41,672 nucleotides of DNA from Desulfobacterales bacterium (GTDB taxonomy: Bacteria > Desulfobacterota > Desulfobacteria > Desulfobacterales > Desulfosalsimonadaceae). The stretch spans positions 1 through 41,672 of the forward strand of contig JAGXLR010000006.1 in assembly GCA_018334555.1 (NCBI GenBank), in the 5' to 3' direction. The first letter of the stretch is position 1, and the number at the start of each line of letters is the position of its first letter. Positions 35,286 through 41,672 of the stretch are shown piece after piece. Both the position numbers and the translations under genes were made by a program. A model generated the notes under the pieces. It was not told the DNA's origin. It did not search any database and was given only the letters and a program-made list of their open reading frames with translations.

Positions 35286-35434
35286 AGTCTCGTAAAAAGT
35301 CGATTTTGGGATGGCAAAGTAAAAAGTTCAAGATCAAGGCGCGCAAATCCCGAGAAATGCAGCGTACATAGGAGTACGTGAAATTTCGAGGGAAGCAGCG
35401 CAACACAGATATTGGACTTTTTACGAAGCCATCA
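35286..35434 (+). repeat. Family A dispersed palindromic repeat, copy A4
   Basis: This is a full-length forward copy between CTCGTAAAAAGTC and GACTTTTTACGAAGCCATC. The core loop is ATAGGA (GTAC-ATAGGA-GTAC), shared only with A5, which defines a second subtype. It is the last piece of the 710-base gene-free stretch between tetR and moaA, which is otherwise made of family B and C elements plus the tetR promoter. Confidence 0.9.
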
Positions 35435-35488
35435 AATTTCGATTCTCCCTCAGTGTTTTTACCCGGCTTTCCCCTTTCCCCTTTTTTC

Positions 35489-36484
35489 TTAACCACCGAT
35501 ACGGACCATCTCGCCATTGATGGCGTTGGGGTCAAGTTTGACGGGATGCTGGAAGGGCTTTCGTTTGACGGCACGGAAAAAAACATCGGCCAGTTCGGTA
35601 TCCAGGCGGCCGGCCCGAAGGGGGGTTTTAATATCCTCATGGATATCGGCCAGAAGGCAGGGCCGTATACGTCCATCCGCGGTAAGCCGCAGCCGATTGC
35701 ATTCATTACAAAAATGGCGGCTTACCGCACTGATGAAGCCGATTTCACCGATGGCCCCCTTGAATTTGTAGCGCATGGCCGGACCGTCATGGGGGGCTCG
35801 GGCAACCGGAAGCAATTCGCCCAGTCTTTCAAGCCGGCTTCTGATTTGGGGGTAAAGAAGGGGGGCCTTGTCGCAGAGCCGGGTATGGCCGATGGGCATA
35901 TACTCAATGAAACGGATATGAAACGGGTACTGAAAAGAGAGGGCCGCCAGGTCGGTCAGCTCATCATCATTTATTCCGTTTAGGGCCACCACGTTGATTT
36001 TTATCGGATCAATGCCTTTGGTGCGGGCCGCTTCAATTCCCTGCCAGACGCGCTCAAAGGCGTCTACCCCGGTAATCTCTTTGTATTTATTCCGATCCAG
36101 GGTGTCCAGACTGATATTTAGGCGTTTTATCCCGGCGGCGGCGATGGGGTCGATATAATCCGTCAGCAAGACGCCGTTTGTGGTAAGGGAGATATCATTT
36201 AGCCCGCGCAGACGGGTGAGGGCGCCAAGGAACTCACAGCAATCCTTGCGAACAAGGGGTTCTCCGCCGGTAATCCGGATTTTTGAGATTCCCAGGCGGA
36301 TGCCGATCCGGGTAATCCGCAGGATCTCCTCGTATCTCAGGATCTCCCTGTGCTTTAATTTATAGCCGGCCCCGCTGGGCCTGCAGTAAAGACATCTGAG
36401 GTTGCAGCGGTCGGTGATGGATATCCGAAGGTAGTTGAGGTTTCGTTTGTATCGATCGATCAGGTGCGTATTCTTGATTTCCAT
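35489..36484 (-). CDS. moaA: GTP 3',8-cyclase, molybdopterin synthesis
   Basis: This radical-SAM enzyme makes 3',8-cyclo-GTP, the first step of molybdenum/tungsten cofactor synthesis. It is 331 residues. The SAM cluster CxxxCxxC is at C27, C31 and C34 (DRCNLRCLYC), GGEPL follows, and the second cluster is in FCNECNRLRLTADGRIRPCL. The C-terminus ends IGG, keeping the double glycine needed for catalysis. It starts three bases after the gpgS stop, in an M20-like-gpgS-moaA operon; other moa genes are not in the window. Confidence 0.96.
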   Translation of the reverse strand: MEIKNTHLIDRYKRNLNYLRISITDRCNLRCLYCRPSGAGYKLKHREILRYEEILRITRIGIRLGISKIRITGGEPLVRKDCCEFLGALTRLRGLNDISLTTNGVLLTDYIDPIAAAGIKRLNISLDTLDRNKYKEITGVDAFERVWQGIEAARTKGIDPIKINVVALNGINDDELTDLAALSFQYPFHIRFIEYMPIGHTRLCDKAPLLYPQIRSRLERLGELLPVARAPHDGPAMRYKFKGAIGEIGFISAVSRHFCNECNRLRLTADGRIRPCLLADIHEDIKTPLRAGRLDTELADVFFRAVKRKPFQHPVKLDPNAINGEMVRIGG

Positions 36485-36487
36485 AGT

Positions 36488-37477
36488 TTAATCTGCAGGG
36501 GTAAGGGGTTTTTTAAACTTTTCGCAATATTCGGCAATCGTTGTCATGGGAGGGCGTTCATGGCCTTCAATGCGGAATACCTCGGCCTGATACTCGCCGG
36601 GTATCCGATTGTACTGGATCATTTCCTTATACACCGGTTTGGGCAGTTCTATATGACCCAGTTTTTCGATTCGGTTTAAAAATGTTTTCAGGATAACGAA
36701 CGACATCTGCCCCAGCGCCTTGTTATCCTGATTCCGATGGACCCGCTGGTCCAGATCCACCTGGGCGATCACATCAAGCCCCCATTTTTCGTAAATATCC
36801 AGGATCATGCTGGTCTCTACGCCGTAGCCGATGGGAAAGGGGATTTTCTCAAAAAGGTCCCGGTAACCGGCGTACTCGCCGGAGAGGGGCTGCAGGATCT
36901 GGGTGAGTTCGGGGAAAAAAAGCGAGAAAAGCGGTCTTACGATCAGTTCGGTCACCCGTCCGCCGCCGGTGGGACGGGTCTTTTGCTGATCCAGGGTAAG
37001 GGGGCGGTCATAGAAGGCCTTGCTGTATTTAATGGTGTCAGTGGTCAAAAGGGGGCCCAACAGGGCGTAGACAAAGCGGTGGTGGATGTTTTTGATGTCC
37101 GCGTCAAGGTATACGATAATATCGCCGTGGGTAATATACAGGGCCTTCCAGAGGTTTTCGCCCTTGCCGGTGAAGTTTTCAAGGTGCGGCAGAATGCTGC
37201 TTGAATCATATACCGCCGCCCCGTAGCTCTCCGCGATCTCCCTGGTGTTATCGGTTGACCCGGAATCGACGACGATGATCTCATCAATTATCGGAAACCG
37301 TATCATCAGCTCCGATTTCATAATGATGATCTCTTTGGCGATGGTTTTTTCTTCGTTCAATGTGGGCAGGCACAGGGATATGGTCAGGTTTTTCTCGTTT
37401 TTGGCCGCCGCCAGCCGGCTTAAATCGCGAAACGCCGTATGATGGAAGGTGTTTTTTAAAAGCCAGTCATTGTTCAT
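36488..37477 (-). CDS. gpgS: Glucosyl-3-phosphoglycerate synthase
   Basis: This is a 329-residue GT81-type glycosyltransferase that makes glucosyl-3-phosphoglycerate from NDP-glucose and 3-phosphoglycerate, the precursor of the compatible solute glucosylglycerate. The GT-A fold is seen in LCLPTLNEEKTI and EIIVVDSGSTDNT, the metal motif is DADIKN, and the GpgS-specific region includes GRVTELIVRPL, QPLSGEYAG and GYGVETSMILDI. It overlaps the M20-like gene by 11 bases. No GpgP phosphatase is seen in the window. Homologues using GDP-mannose exist, so the exact donor is inferred. Confidence 0.88.
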   Translation of the reverse strand: MNNDWLLKNTFHHTAFRDLSRLAAAKNEKNLTISLCLPTLNEEKTIAKEIIIMKSELMIRFPIIDEIIVVDSGSTDNTREIAESYGAAVYDSSSILPHLENFTGKGENLWKALYITHGDIIVYLDADIKNIHHRFVYALLGPLLTTDTIKYSKAFYDRPLTLDQQKTRPTGGGRVTELIVRPLFSLFFPELTQILQPLSGEYAGYRDLFEKIPFPIGYGVETSMILDIYEKWGLDVIAQVDLDQRVHRNQDNKALGQMSFVILKTFLNRIEKLGHIELPKPVYKEMIQYNRIPGEYQAEVFRIEGHERPPMTTIAEYCEKFKKPLTPAD

Positions 37478-38669
37478 CGCACACCCCCTGGTCCATGGCC
37501 ATAATCACGCCCAGTACCTGCGCAATACCGGTAAAAACAGGGTCGATTTTCATGGATGCGTGGTCGAGATGGATGTTTTTTCCATCTGTGAGCCCCAGCG
37601 TGACCGCCGGAATTTTATTGGCCAGAAAAATAGAGAGTTCGGACTCGCTTGATTCACTGACGGGCGTAATCCCCAGCCGCTTCATTATGGCGACGGTGGA
37701 TTTAACCAGCGGATGCCGGTATTTCAGCGTGCAGGCGTTTAGGGTGCTGATGGGGTTTAGCTTTAGGGCCACGTTGTGTTCATGGCTGATGCCGTCGACG
37801 ATATCCTTAATCTCATTATACATCTGTTTGACCATGGGATCCGAGTCGCTCTGGATCTCAAAGCCGAGCCGGGCATCATAGGCGATCACGCCGTGCTTGA
37901 AGCCGCCGTCGATTTTTCCGATAATCACGCGGGAGCGGGGACGCTGAGGGAGACTCATGGCAAGGATCTCATTGATCACCTCGTTTAATATCAGGATGGC
38001 GTTGGGTTTGTATCGCTCCTCCCAGTTGCCCGGAGCCGGTATCTTGCATTCGATTTCCCCCCGGATGATACCTTCGGAATAGTAGTTGAGACGGCCGAGC
38101 TTTTCGCCTTCCATAATTACGGCTCCCCGAATCGGGCCCTCCCATGTTTTGAGCAGATGGCGGATTCCCTGCAGGTTGCCCTTGCCGATGGACTGGGTAA
38201 CGCCGGCTAGTACGATATCTGATTCAAACGAGAGGTCAAGGCTCTGGCAGATAAACGGTATAGAGGCAAGAACGCCGACGCTCACGGAGTTATCGAGCAC
38301 CCCCGGGCCGGTGATGGAATTTTTCCGGATGGTATAATTGTGGTCCACATCTCCGGCAATAAATGTGTCCAGATGGGCCACCAGGAAAATGGGCGGTTTA
38401 TTGCCGCCGGTCCTGCCTTTGATAATTCCGATGGGGTTGCTGTAATCGTCGGTGGCGCAAATATCGATTTGTGAATCCGAGAGACGCTCCAGAAAAACCT
38501 CCGCGCGGTTGGATTCCTCAAACGTGGGGGCCGGCACCTGGCCGATCAGCAGAATATTGGAGATAATGGTCTCCTTGATGGCGCGCAGCTGCTCCTCGAA
38601 AACCGGGAGTTTTTTAAGTACTTCGCCCAATTGGATGCTGTTTGAGGCTGGAGAAACATTTCTTCTCAT
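37467..38669 (-). CDS. M20-like metallopeptidase homologue lacking catalytic Glu pair
   Basis: This is a 400-residue cytoplasmic protein with the M20 fold. The metal motifs HLD (99-101), D126 (GPGVLDNS), E187 (VIMEGEK) and a C-terminal His (KNIHLDHASM, 365-373) are present. The usual GEEGLG block, which holds the general-base Glu and a metal ligand, reads TQSIGKGN at 158-165, so both Glu are missing. It may be a non-hydrolytic relative or use another residue. No clear ribosome site precedes ATG 38669, and a promoter-like pair ends nine bases upstream, so the mRNA could be leaderless. It overlaps gpgS by 11 bases, suggesting a linked role. Confidence 0.78.
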   Translation of the reverse strand: MRRNVSPASNSIQLGEVLKKLPVFEEQLRAIKETIISNILLIGQVPAPTFEESNRAEVFLERLSDSQIDICATDDYSNPIGIIKGRTGGNKPPIFLVAHLDTFIAGDVDHNYTIRKNSITGPGVLDNSVSVGVLASIPFICQSLDLSFESDIVLAGVTQSIGKGNLQGIRHLLKTWEGPIRGAVIMEGEKLGRLNYYSEGIIRGEIECKIPAPGNWEERYKPNAILILNEVINEILAMSLPQRPRSRVIIGKIDGGFKHGVIAYDARLGFEIQSDSDPMVKQMYNEIKDIVDGISHEHNVALKLNPISTLNACTLKYRHPLVKSTVAIMKRLGITPVSESSESELSIFLANKIPAVTLGLTDGKNIHLDHASMKIDPVFTGIAQVLGVIMAMDQGVCDEQ

Positions 38670-38678
38670 AAGCCTATC

Positions 38679-38706
38679 TATATACCAACATGGAACTTGC
38701 GGTCAA
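38679..38706 (-). promoter_or_regulatory. Candidate promoter giving a very short leader
   Basis: On the minus strand TTGACC (38701-38706) and TATATA (38679-38684) are 16 bases apart. Only nine bases separate the -10 from ATG 38669, so the transcript would start two to four bases before the start codon. Confidence 0.4.
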
Positions 38707-38714
38707 TGGTCTTC

Positions 38715-38765
38715 GCAATCCACGGTATAAGGTGTGTAAGGTATAAGGTGTAAGGTTTAAAGGGA
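38715..38765. repeat. Low-complexity tract related to 20545-20657
   Basis: The plus strand is made of GGTATAAGGTG, GTAAGGTATAAGGTG and TAAGGTTTAAAGGG units. The reverse complement (CCTTACACC, CCTTATACC, TTTAAACC) echoes the tract upstream of the GH13 phosphorylase. It lies just upstream of the M20-gpgS-moaA operon, but with the G-rich strand on the non-transcript side, the opposite of the first tract. Confidence 0.6.
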
Positions 38766-38798
38766 AAGCGCCATTTGTACAATCTATGTAGCGGAAGG

Positions 38799-38820
38799 TT
38801 TTACAGGGGACTGTGTAAAA
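38799..38820. other. Short inverted repeat after cobA-hemD
   Basis: TTTTACA (38799-38805) and TGTAAAA (38814-38820) are perfect inverted arms around eight bases, 20 bases past the cobA-hemD stop. It is AT-rich with no clear T tract in the transcript. A 3' end structure is possible. Confidence 0.3.
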
Positions 38821-38839
38821 ACGGCCAAAAGGTGTGCAG

Positions 38840-40357
38840 CTATCCTTCAAAATATCGGCATATGGCGTCGCATAAGCCTGCAATGGTGTACTCGCCGGCA
38901 ACAAGGTCAACGGAAAATCCGGATTTTTGGGCTGTATCGGCGGTGATTGGTCCGATGGCGGCGATGGCAAGATTCGAGACAAGCTCTTCGAAACGCTCCG
39001 TCGGGAGCAGGGCCTTGAAATTGCTGACCGTGGATGAGCTGGTGAACGTCACCATGTCCACCGTTTTATCGGTAAGCGCGCTAATGAGCGCCTCCCGGTT
39101 TTCATCGGCGGAAATGGTATGGTAGGCGGCGATTTCATCCACATTGGCCCCCATTCTGGTCAGCTCTTCCGGCAGGATGGGCCTGGCCTCCGCCGCTCGG
39201 GGCAGGAGCACGCGTCTGCCGGCAATCGGGATGTTTCTGAAGGCATCCACCACCGATTCTGCGCGGTAGCTTTCCGGGATGATATCACTGAACACCCCGT
39301 AGCTAAACAGCCGCTGGGCGGTAGCCGGGCCGATGCTGGCTGTTTGAATGCGGCCCAGTGCCCGCACATCCTTTTTATTGGCAAACAGCCGGTTAAAAAA
39401 CATGTCCACCCCGTTGACGCTGGTAAATACTAGCCAGTCATATGCGGCCAGCCTTTCGATGGCCCGGTCCAGGTCGCTGAAATCCTCGGGAGGAACGATT
39501 CGAATCGCCGGATATTCCAGGCATTCAGCGCCGAGCGCAGACAGGCGTGAGACCATATCGCTGGCCTGCTTCCGGGCCCGGGTTACCACGATCCGTTTGC
39601 CGAAAAGCGGACGGTTTTCAAACCACTGCATTTTCTCCCGCAGGGAGACGACATCGCCGACAATGATGATGCAGGGCGCTTTCAGTCCCGCCGCTTCGAC
39701 GTTGCGGACAATGGTGGCGAGCGTCCCGGTCACGGTCTCCTGCCCCGGCGTTGTCCCCCAGCGGACCAACGCCGCCGGTGTCGCCTGATCCATCCCGTTT
39801 TCGACAAGACGGCCGGTGATATGGGGAAGGTTTTTAACCCCCATTAAAAAAACAAGCGTGCCCCCTGTGCTGGCAAGGGAGGCCCAGTTGATGCGGGATG
39901 CTTTTTTGCCCGGATCCTCATGTCCGGTGATAAAGGTGACGGTGGAGGCATATTTGCGATGGGTCAGCGGGATGCCGGCATATGCCGGGGCCGCAATGGC
40001 TGAGGTGACCCCGGGAACAATGCTGAATTCGACGCCGGCTTCAATCAGCCCCTCGATTTCTTCTCCGCCGCGGCCAAAGACAAACGGATCGCCCCCCTTC
40101 AGCCGGGCAACCGTCTTGCCTTCAAGCGCTTTAGCAACGAGCAGTCGGTTGATTTCGTCCTGTGAAAGGCTGTGATCCCCGCCTTTTTTGCCGGCATATA
40201 TCAGCTCCGCCGCTTCCCGGGCGTAATTCAAAAGTTTGGTTGACGCCAGATAGTCATAGACCACGACATCCGCGGCCTTAACGGCCTCAATGCCGTTTGT
40301 GGTGATAAGTCCCGGATCACCGGGGCCTGCGCCCACCAGATAGACGCTACCGTTCAT
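38840..40357 (-). CDS. cobA-hemD: Uroporphyrinogen-III C-methyltransferase/uroporphyrinogen-III synthase fusion
   Basis: This is a 505-residue bifunctional tetrapyrrole enzyme. Residues 1-~250 are the SAM-dependent methyltransferase CobA/SUMT: VYLVGAGPGDPGL, LKGGDPFVFGRGGEE and VPGVTSAIAAPAYAGIPLTHR. Residues ~255-505 are HemD, with GKRIVVTRARKQASD, LVFTSVNGVDMFF and VTFTSSSTVSNF. HemD closes hydroxymethylbilane to uroporphyrinogen III, and CobA methylates it to precorrin-2 for siroheme, cobalamin or heme d1/alternative heme. The start overlaps the hemC stop by one base (TAATG). The fusion is common in anaerobic bacteria. Confidence 0.95.
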   Translation of the reverse strand: MNGSVYLVGAGPGDPGLITTNGIEAVKAADVVVYDYLASTKLLNYAREAAELIYAGKKGGDHSLSQDEINRLLVAKALEGKTVARLKGGDPFVFGRGGEEIEGLIEAGVEFSIVPGVTSAIAAPAYAGIPLTHRKYASTVTFITGHEDPGKKASRINWASLASTGGTLVFLMGVKNLPHITGRLVENGMDQATPAALVRWGTTPGQETVTGTLATIVRNVEAAGLKAPCIIIVGDVVSLREKMQWFENRPLFGKRIVVTRARKQASDMVSRLSALGAECLEYPAIRIVPPEDFSDLDRAIERLAAYDWLVFTSVNGVDMFFNRLFANKKDVRALGRIQTASIGPATAQRLFSYGVFSDIIPESYRAESVVDAFRNIPIAGRRVLLPRAAEARPILPEELTRMGANVDEIAAYHTISADENREALISALTDKTVDMVTFTSSSTVSNFKALLPTERFEELVSNLAIAAIGPITADTAQKSGFSVDLVAGEYTIAGLCDAICRYFEG

Positions 40358-41295
40358 TATGGGTGTGCCTCTTCACTTAGCCGGGCGATGATTCGGCCCG
40401 CCCCCCTTTCGATTAATCGTTTTGCCAGATCACGGCCGATCGTTTCGGCCCGGGATACCGCGCCGGAAACCGTATCATGGTACATGATCGAGCCGTCGGT
40501 TTCTGCCACCATGCCGGCAAGGGTTAACACGTCCCTCTCAATCCGGCCGAATGCCGCCATCGGTACCTGGCATCCCCCTTCCAATTGTTTGAGAAATGCC
40601 CGTTCACTGGTGACAATCCGGTTGGACGCCTCATGATCCAGCGGAGCGATCAGTTCATGGATGGATGGGTCATTTTTGCGAACTTCCACGCACAGGGCGC
40701 CCTGGCCGACTGCCGGCATGATAATATCCGGGTCGATATATTCTGAAACCATGTGTTCGAGGTTTAGCCGCTTAACCCCCGCGCCAGCCAGTATGACGGC
40801 ATCCAGGTTTTCAGAGGTTAATTTCTTGATCCGGGTGTCCAGGTTCCCGCGTAATGGCTGTATTTTAAAATCCGGATGCCGGTAAAGCATCTGGGATGCC
40901 CGCCGATAGCTGCTGGTACCGATTCGGGCGCCCGCCGGCAGGTCTTTGATCCGTTTGTTGCCGCGCGATATCAGGATGTCATAGGGCGTCTCCCGTTTGG
41001 GAATCACGCCGATACAGAGGGCCTCCGGCAGAACGCCCGGCATATCCTTCATACTGTGGACGGCAAGGTCAATCCGGCCGTCTATCAGGGCCTGCTCGAT
41101 TTCTTTGACAAAAAGGCCCTTGCCCCCGACTTGGGCCAACGGGACATCGCGTATTTTGTCCCCGCTGGTTTTGATCACCTCAAGCGCTATACTGAAGTCC
41201 GGATACAGGTTTTCCAGTTGGGATTTGATCCAATAGGCCTGCCACAGGGCAAGCTGGCTGCCGCGGGTGCCGATTCGGAGCGTTTTTACGCTCAT
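40357..41295 (-). CDS. hemC: Porphobilinogen deaminase (hydroxymethylbilane synthase)
   Basis: This enzyme polymerises four porphobilinogens into hydroxymethylbilane. It is 312 residues, the normal length. It begins with RIGTRGSQLALWQA, has the SMKDMP and GTSSYRRASQ substrate-binding blocks, and RGNLDTRIKKL. The Cys in LEGGCQVPMAAFG carries the dipyrromethane cofactor. The start overlaps the fmdB-like stop as ATGA and the stop overlaps cobA-hemD, so the three are translated in tight coupling. Confidence 0.97.
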   Translation of the reverse strand: MSVKTLRIGTRGSQLALWQAYWIKSQLENLYPDFSIALEVIKTSGDKIRDVPLAQVGGKGLFVKEIEQALIDGRIDLAVHSMKDMPGVLPEALCIGVIPKRETPYDILISRGNKRIKDLPAGARIGTSSYRRASQMLYRHPDFKIQPLRGNLDTRIKKLTSENLDAVILAGAGVKRLNLEHMVSEYIDPDIIMPAVGQGALCVEVRKNDPSIHELIAPLDHEASNRIVTSERAFLKQLEGGCQVPMAAFGRIERDVLTLAGMVAETDGSIMYHDTVSGAVSRAETIGRDLAKRLIERGAGRIIARLSEEAHP

Positions 41296-41519
41296 ACGCC
41301 GCAGTTGGCGCAGGAAGAGGATGAACAGCCGCTGCAGGCAGAGCCGGCAGAGGCGCTTACCGATTCCCCGCCGTTTCCCTTGCTGACAAATCCGCAGGCG
41401 GAAAGAAGCCGCTTGACGGTTCCCGAGCCGCAGTCCGGGCAGAGCGCTTTTTCATCTCCCCGGATCAGGGCCTCGAATTTTTTTTCGCATTTCTCGCAAA
41501 CGTATTCATGTATGGGCAT
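41292..41519 (-). CDS. FmdB-family zinc-ribbon protein
   Basis: This is a 75-residue small zinc-ribbon protein. MPIHEYVCEKCEKKFEALI is the typical FmdB N-terminus. The CxxC pairs are CEKC (8-11) and CPDC (27-30). A Ser-rich tail ends in CSGC-x4-CANC, a second four-Cys set. AGGAG at 41528-41532 precedes ATG 41519. FmdB proteins are named as putative regulators, but their function is largely open. It leads the hemC-cobA-hemD operon, which suggests a link to tetrapyrrole synthesis. A family A repeat starts 28 bases upstream, so its promoter is in or beyond that repeat. Confidence 0.88.
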   Translation of the reverse strand: MPIHEYVCEKCEKKFEALIRGDEKALCPDCGSGTVKRLLSACGFVSKGNGGESVSASAGSACSGCSSSSCANCGV

Positions 41520-41546
41520 GATGGTATCTCCTTATTACAAGGCCTG

Positions 41547-41672
41547 ATGGCTTCGTAAAAAGTCCAATATCTGCGTTGCGCTGCATTTCTCGGAATTTCA
41601 CGTACTCCTATGTACGCTGCATTCCTCGAAATTTGCGTCGCCTTGATCTTGAACTTTTTTCTTTGCCATCTA
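41547..41672 (-). repeat. Family A dispersed palindromic repeat, copy A5 (cut by window end)
   Basis: This reverse-orientation copy starts GGCTTCGTAAAAAGTCC and runs to the end of the window. Its core loop is the ATAGGA subtype, as in A4. It lies directly upstream of the fmdB-like gene. Confidence 0.88.

Noticed and set aside
35378-35983. 201-codon open frame opposite moaA
   Set aside because: It is antisense to a clear moaA, begins inside a family A repeat and shows no recognisable domain.
1-41672. Complete insertion sequence or prophage
   Set aside because: No transposase, integrase or phage gene is present; only small non-coding repeats were seen.

Overview
The window looks like chromosomal DNA from a Gram-negative, probably anaerobic deltaproteobacterium (Desulfobacterota, Desulfobacterales-like). 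This is inferred from gene content and style, not from a search: two complete RND tripartite pumps with outer-membrane partners, lipoprotein N-acyltransferase, a fused CobA-HemD following hemC and an FmdB-type protein, a fused ThiE-ThiL, a glucosylglycerate synthase and phosphorylase, and many short palindromic dispersed repeats. No rRNA, tRNA, CRISPR, prophage or transposase gene was seen.

Layout. 1-326 holds repeat sequence. 327-6579 (+) is a small unknown protein followed by an RND pump (fusion protein, permease, outer-membrane lipoprotein). 6649-9674 (-) holds dTDP-rhamnose genes rfbD-rfbB-rfbA, with a dispersed repeat between rfbB and rfbA and no rfbC. 9866-17449 (+) holds lnt, prfB (programmed +1 frameshift), an HD hydrolase, thiE-thiL, a mannose-1-phosphate guanylyltransferase and uppP. 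17446-22235 (-) holds a response-regulator diguanylate cyclase, a GH13 phosphorylase (probably acting on glucosylglycerate) and a DUF4301 protein. 22447-28046 is a signalling island: an HPt protein, a divergent Hanks-type kinase-like protein, a two-FHA protein and a hybrid histidine kinase with two receivers. 28180-34778 (-) is a TetR-controlled second RND operon ending in a small transporter-associated protein. 34779-35488 is a repeat nest. 35489-38669 (-) holds an M20-like protein lacking its catalytic Glu pair, glucosyl-3-phosphoglycerate synthase and moaA. 38840-41519 (-) holds fmdB-like, hemC and cobA-hemD.

How the genes connect. The envelope theme is strong: two efflux pumps, lipoprotein maturation, undecaprenyl-phosphate recycling, and GDP-mannose and dTDP-rhamnose precursors. 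A compatible-solute axis links GpgS (36488) with the GH13 phosphorylase (18670), and similar C-rich low-complexity tracts lie directly upstream of both the phosphorylase and the M20-gpgS operon. Tetrapyrrole, thiamine and molybdopterin genes supply cofactors. The least described part is the kinase/FHA/phosphorelay island at 22.4-28.0 kb.

Three dispersed non-coding families recur. Family A is about 150 bp (5 copies, two loop subtypes), family B is about 162 bp (two near-identical copies plus fragments), and family C is about 104 bp and MITE-like (one full copy, one partial). They occupy most of the non-coding DNA and often abut stop codons.
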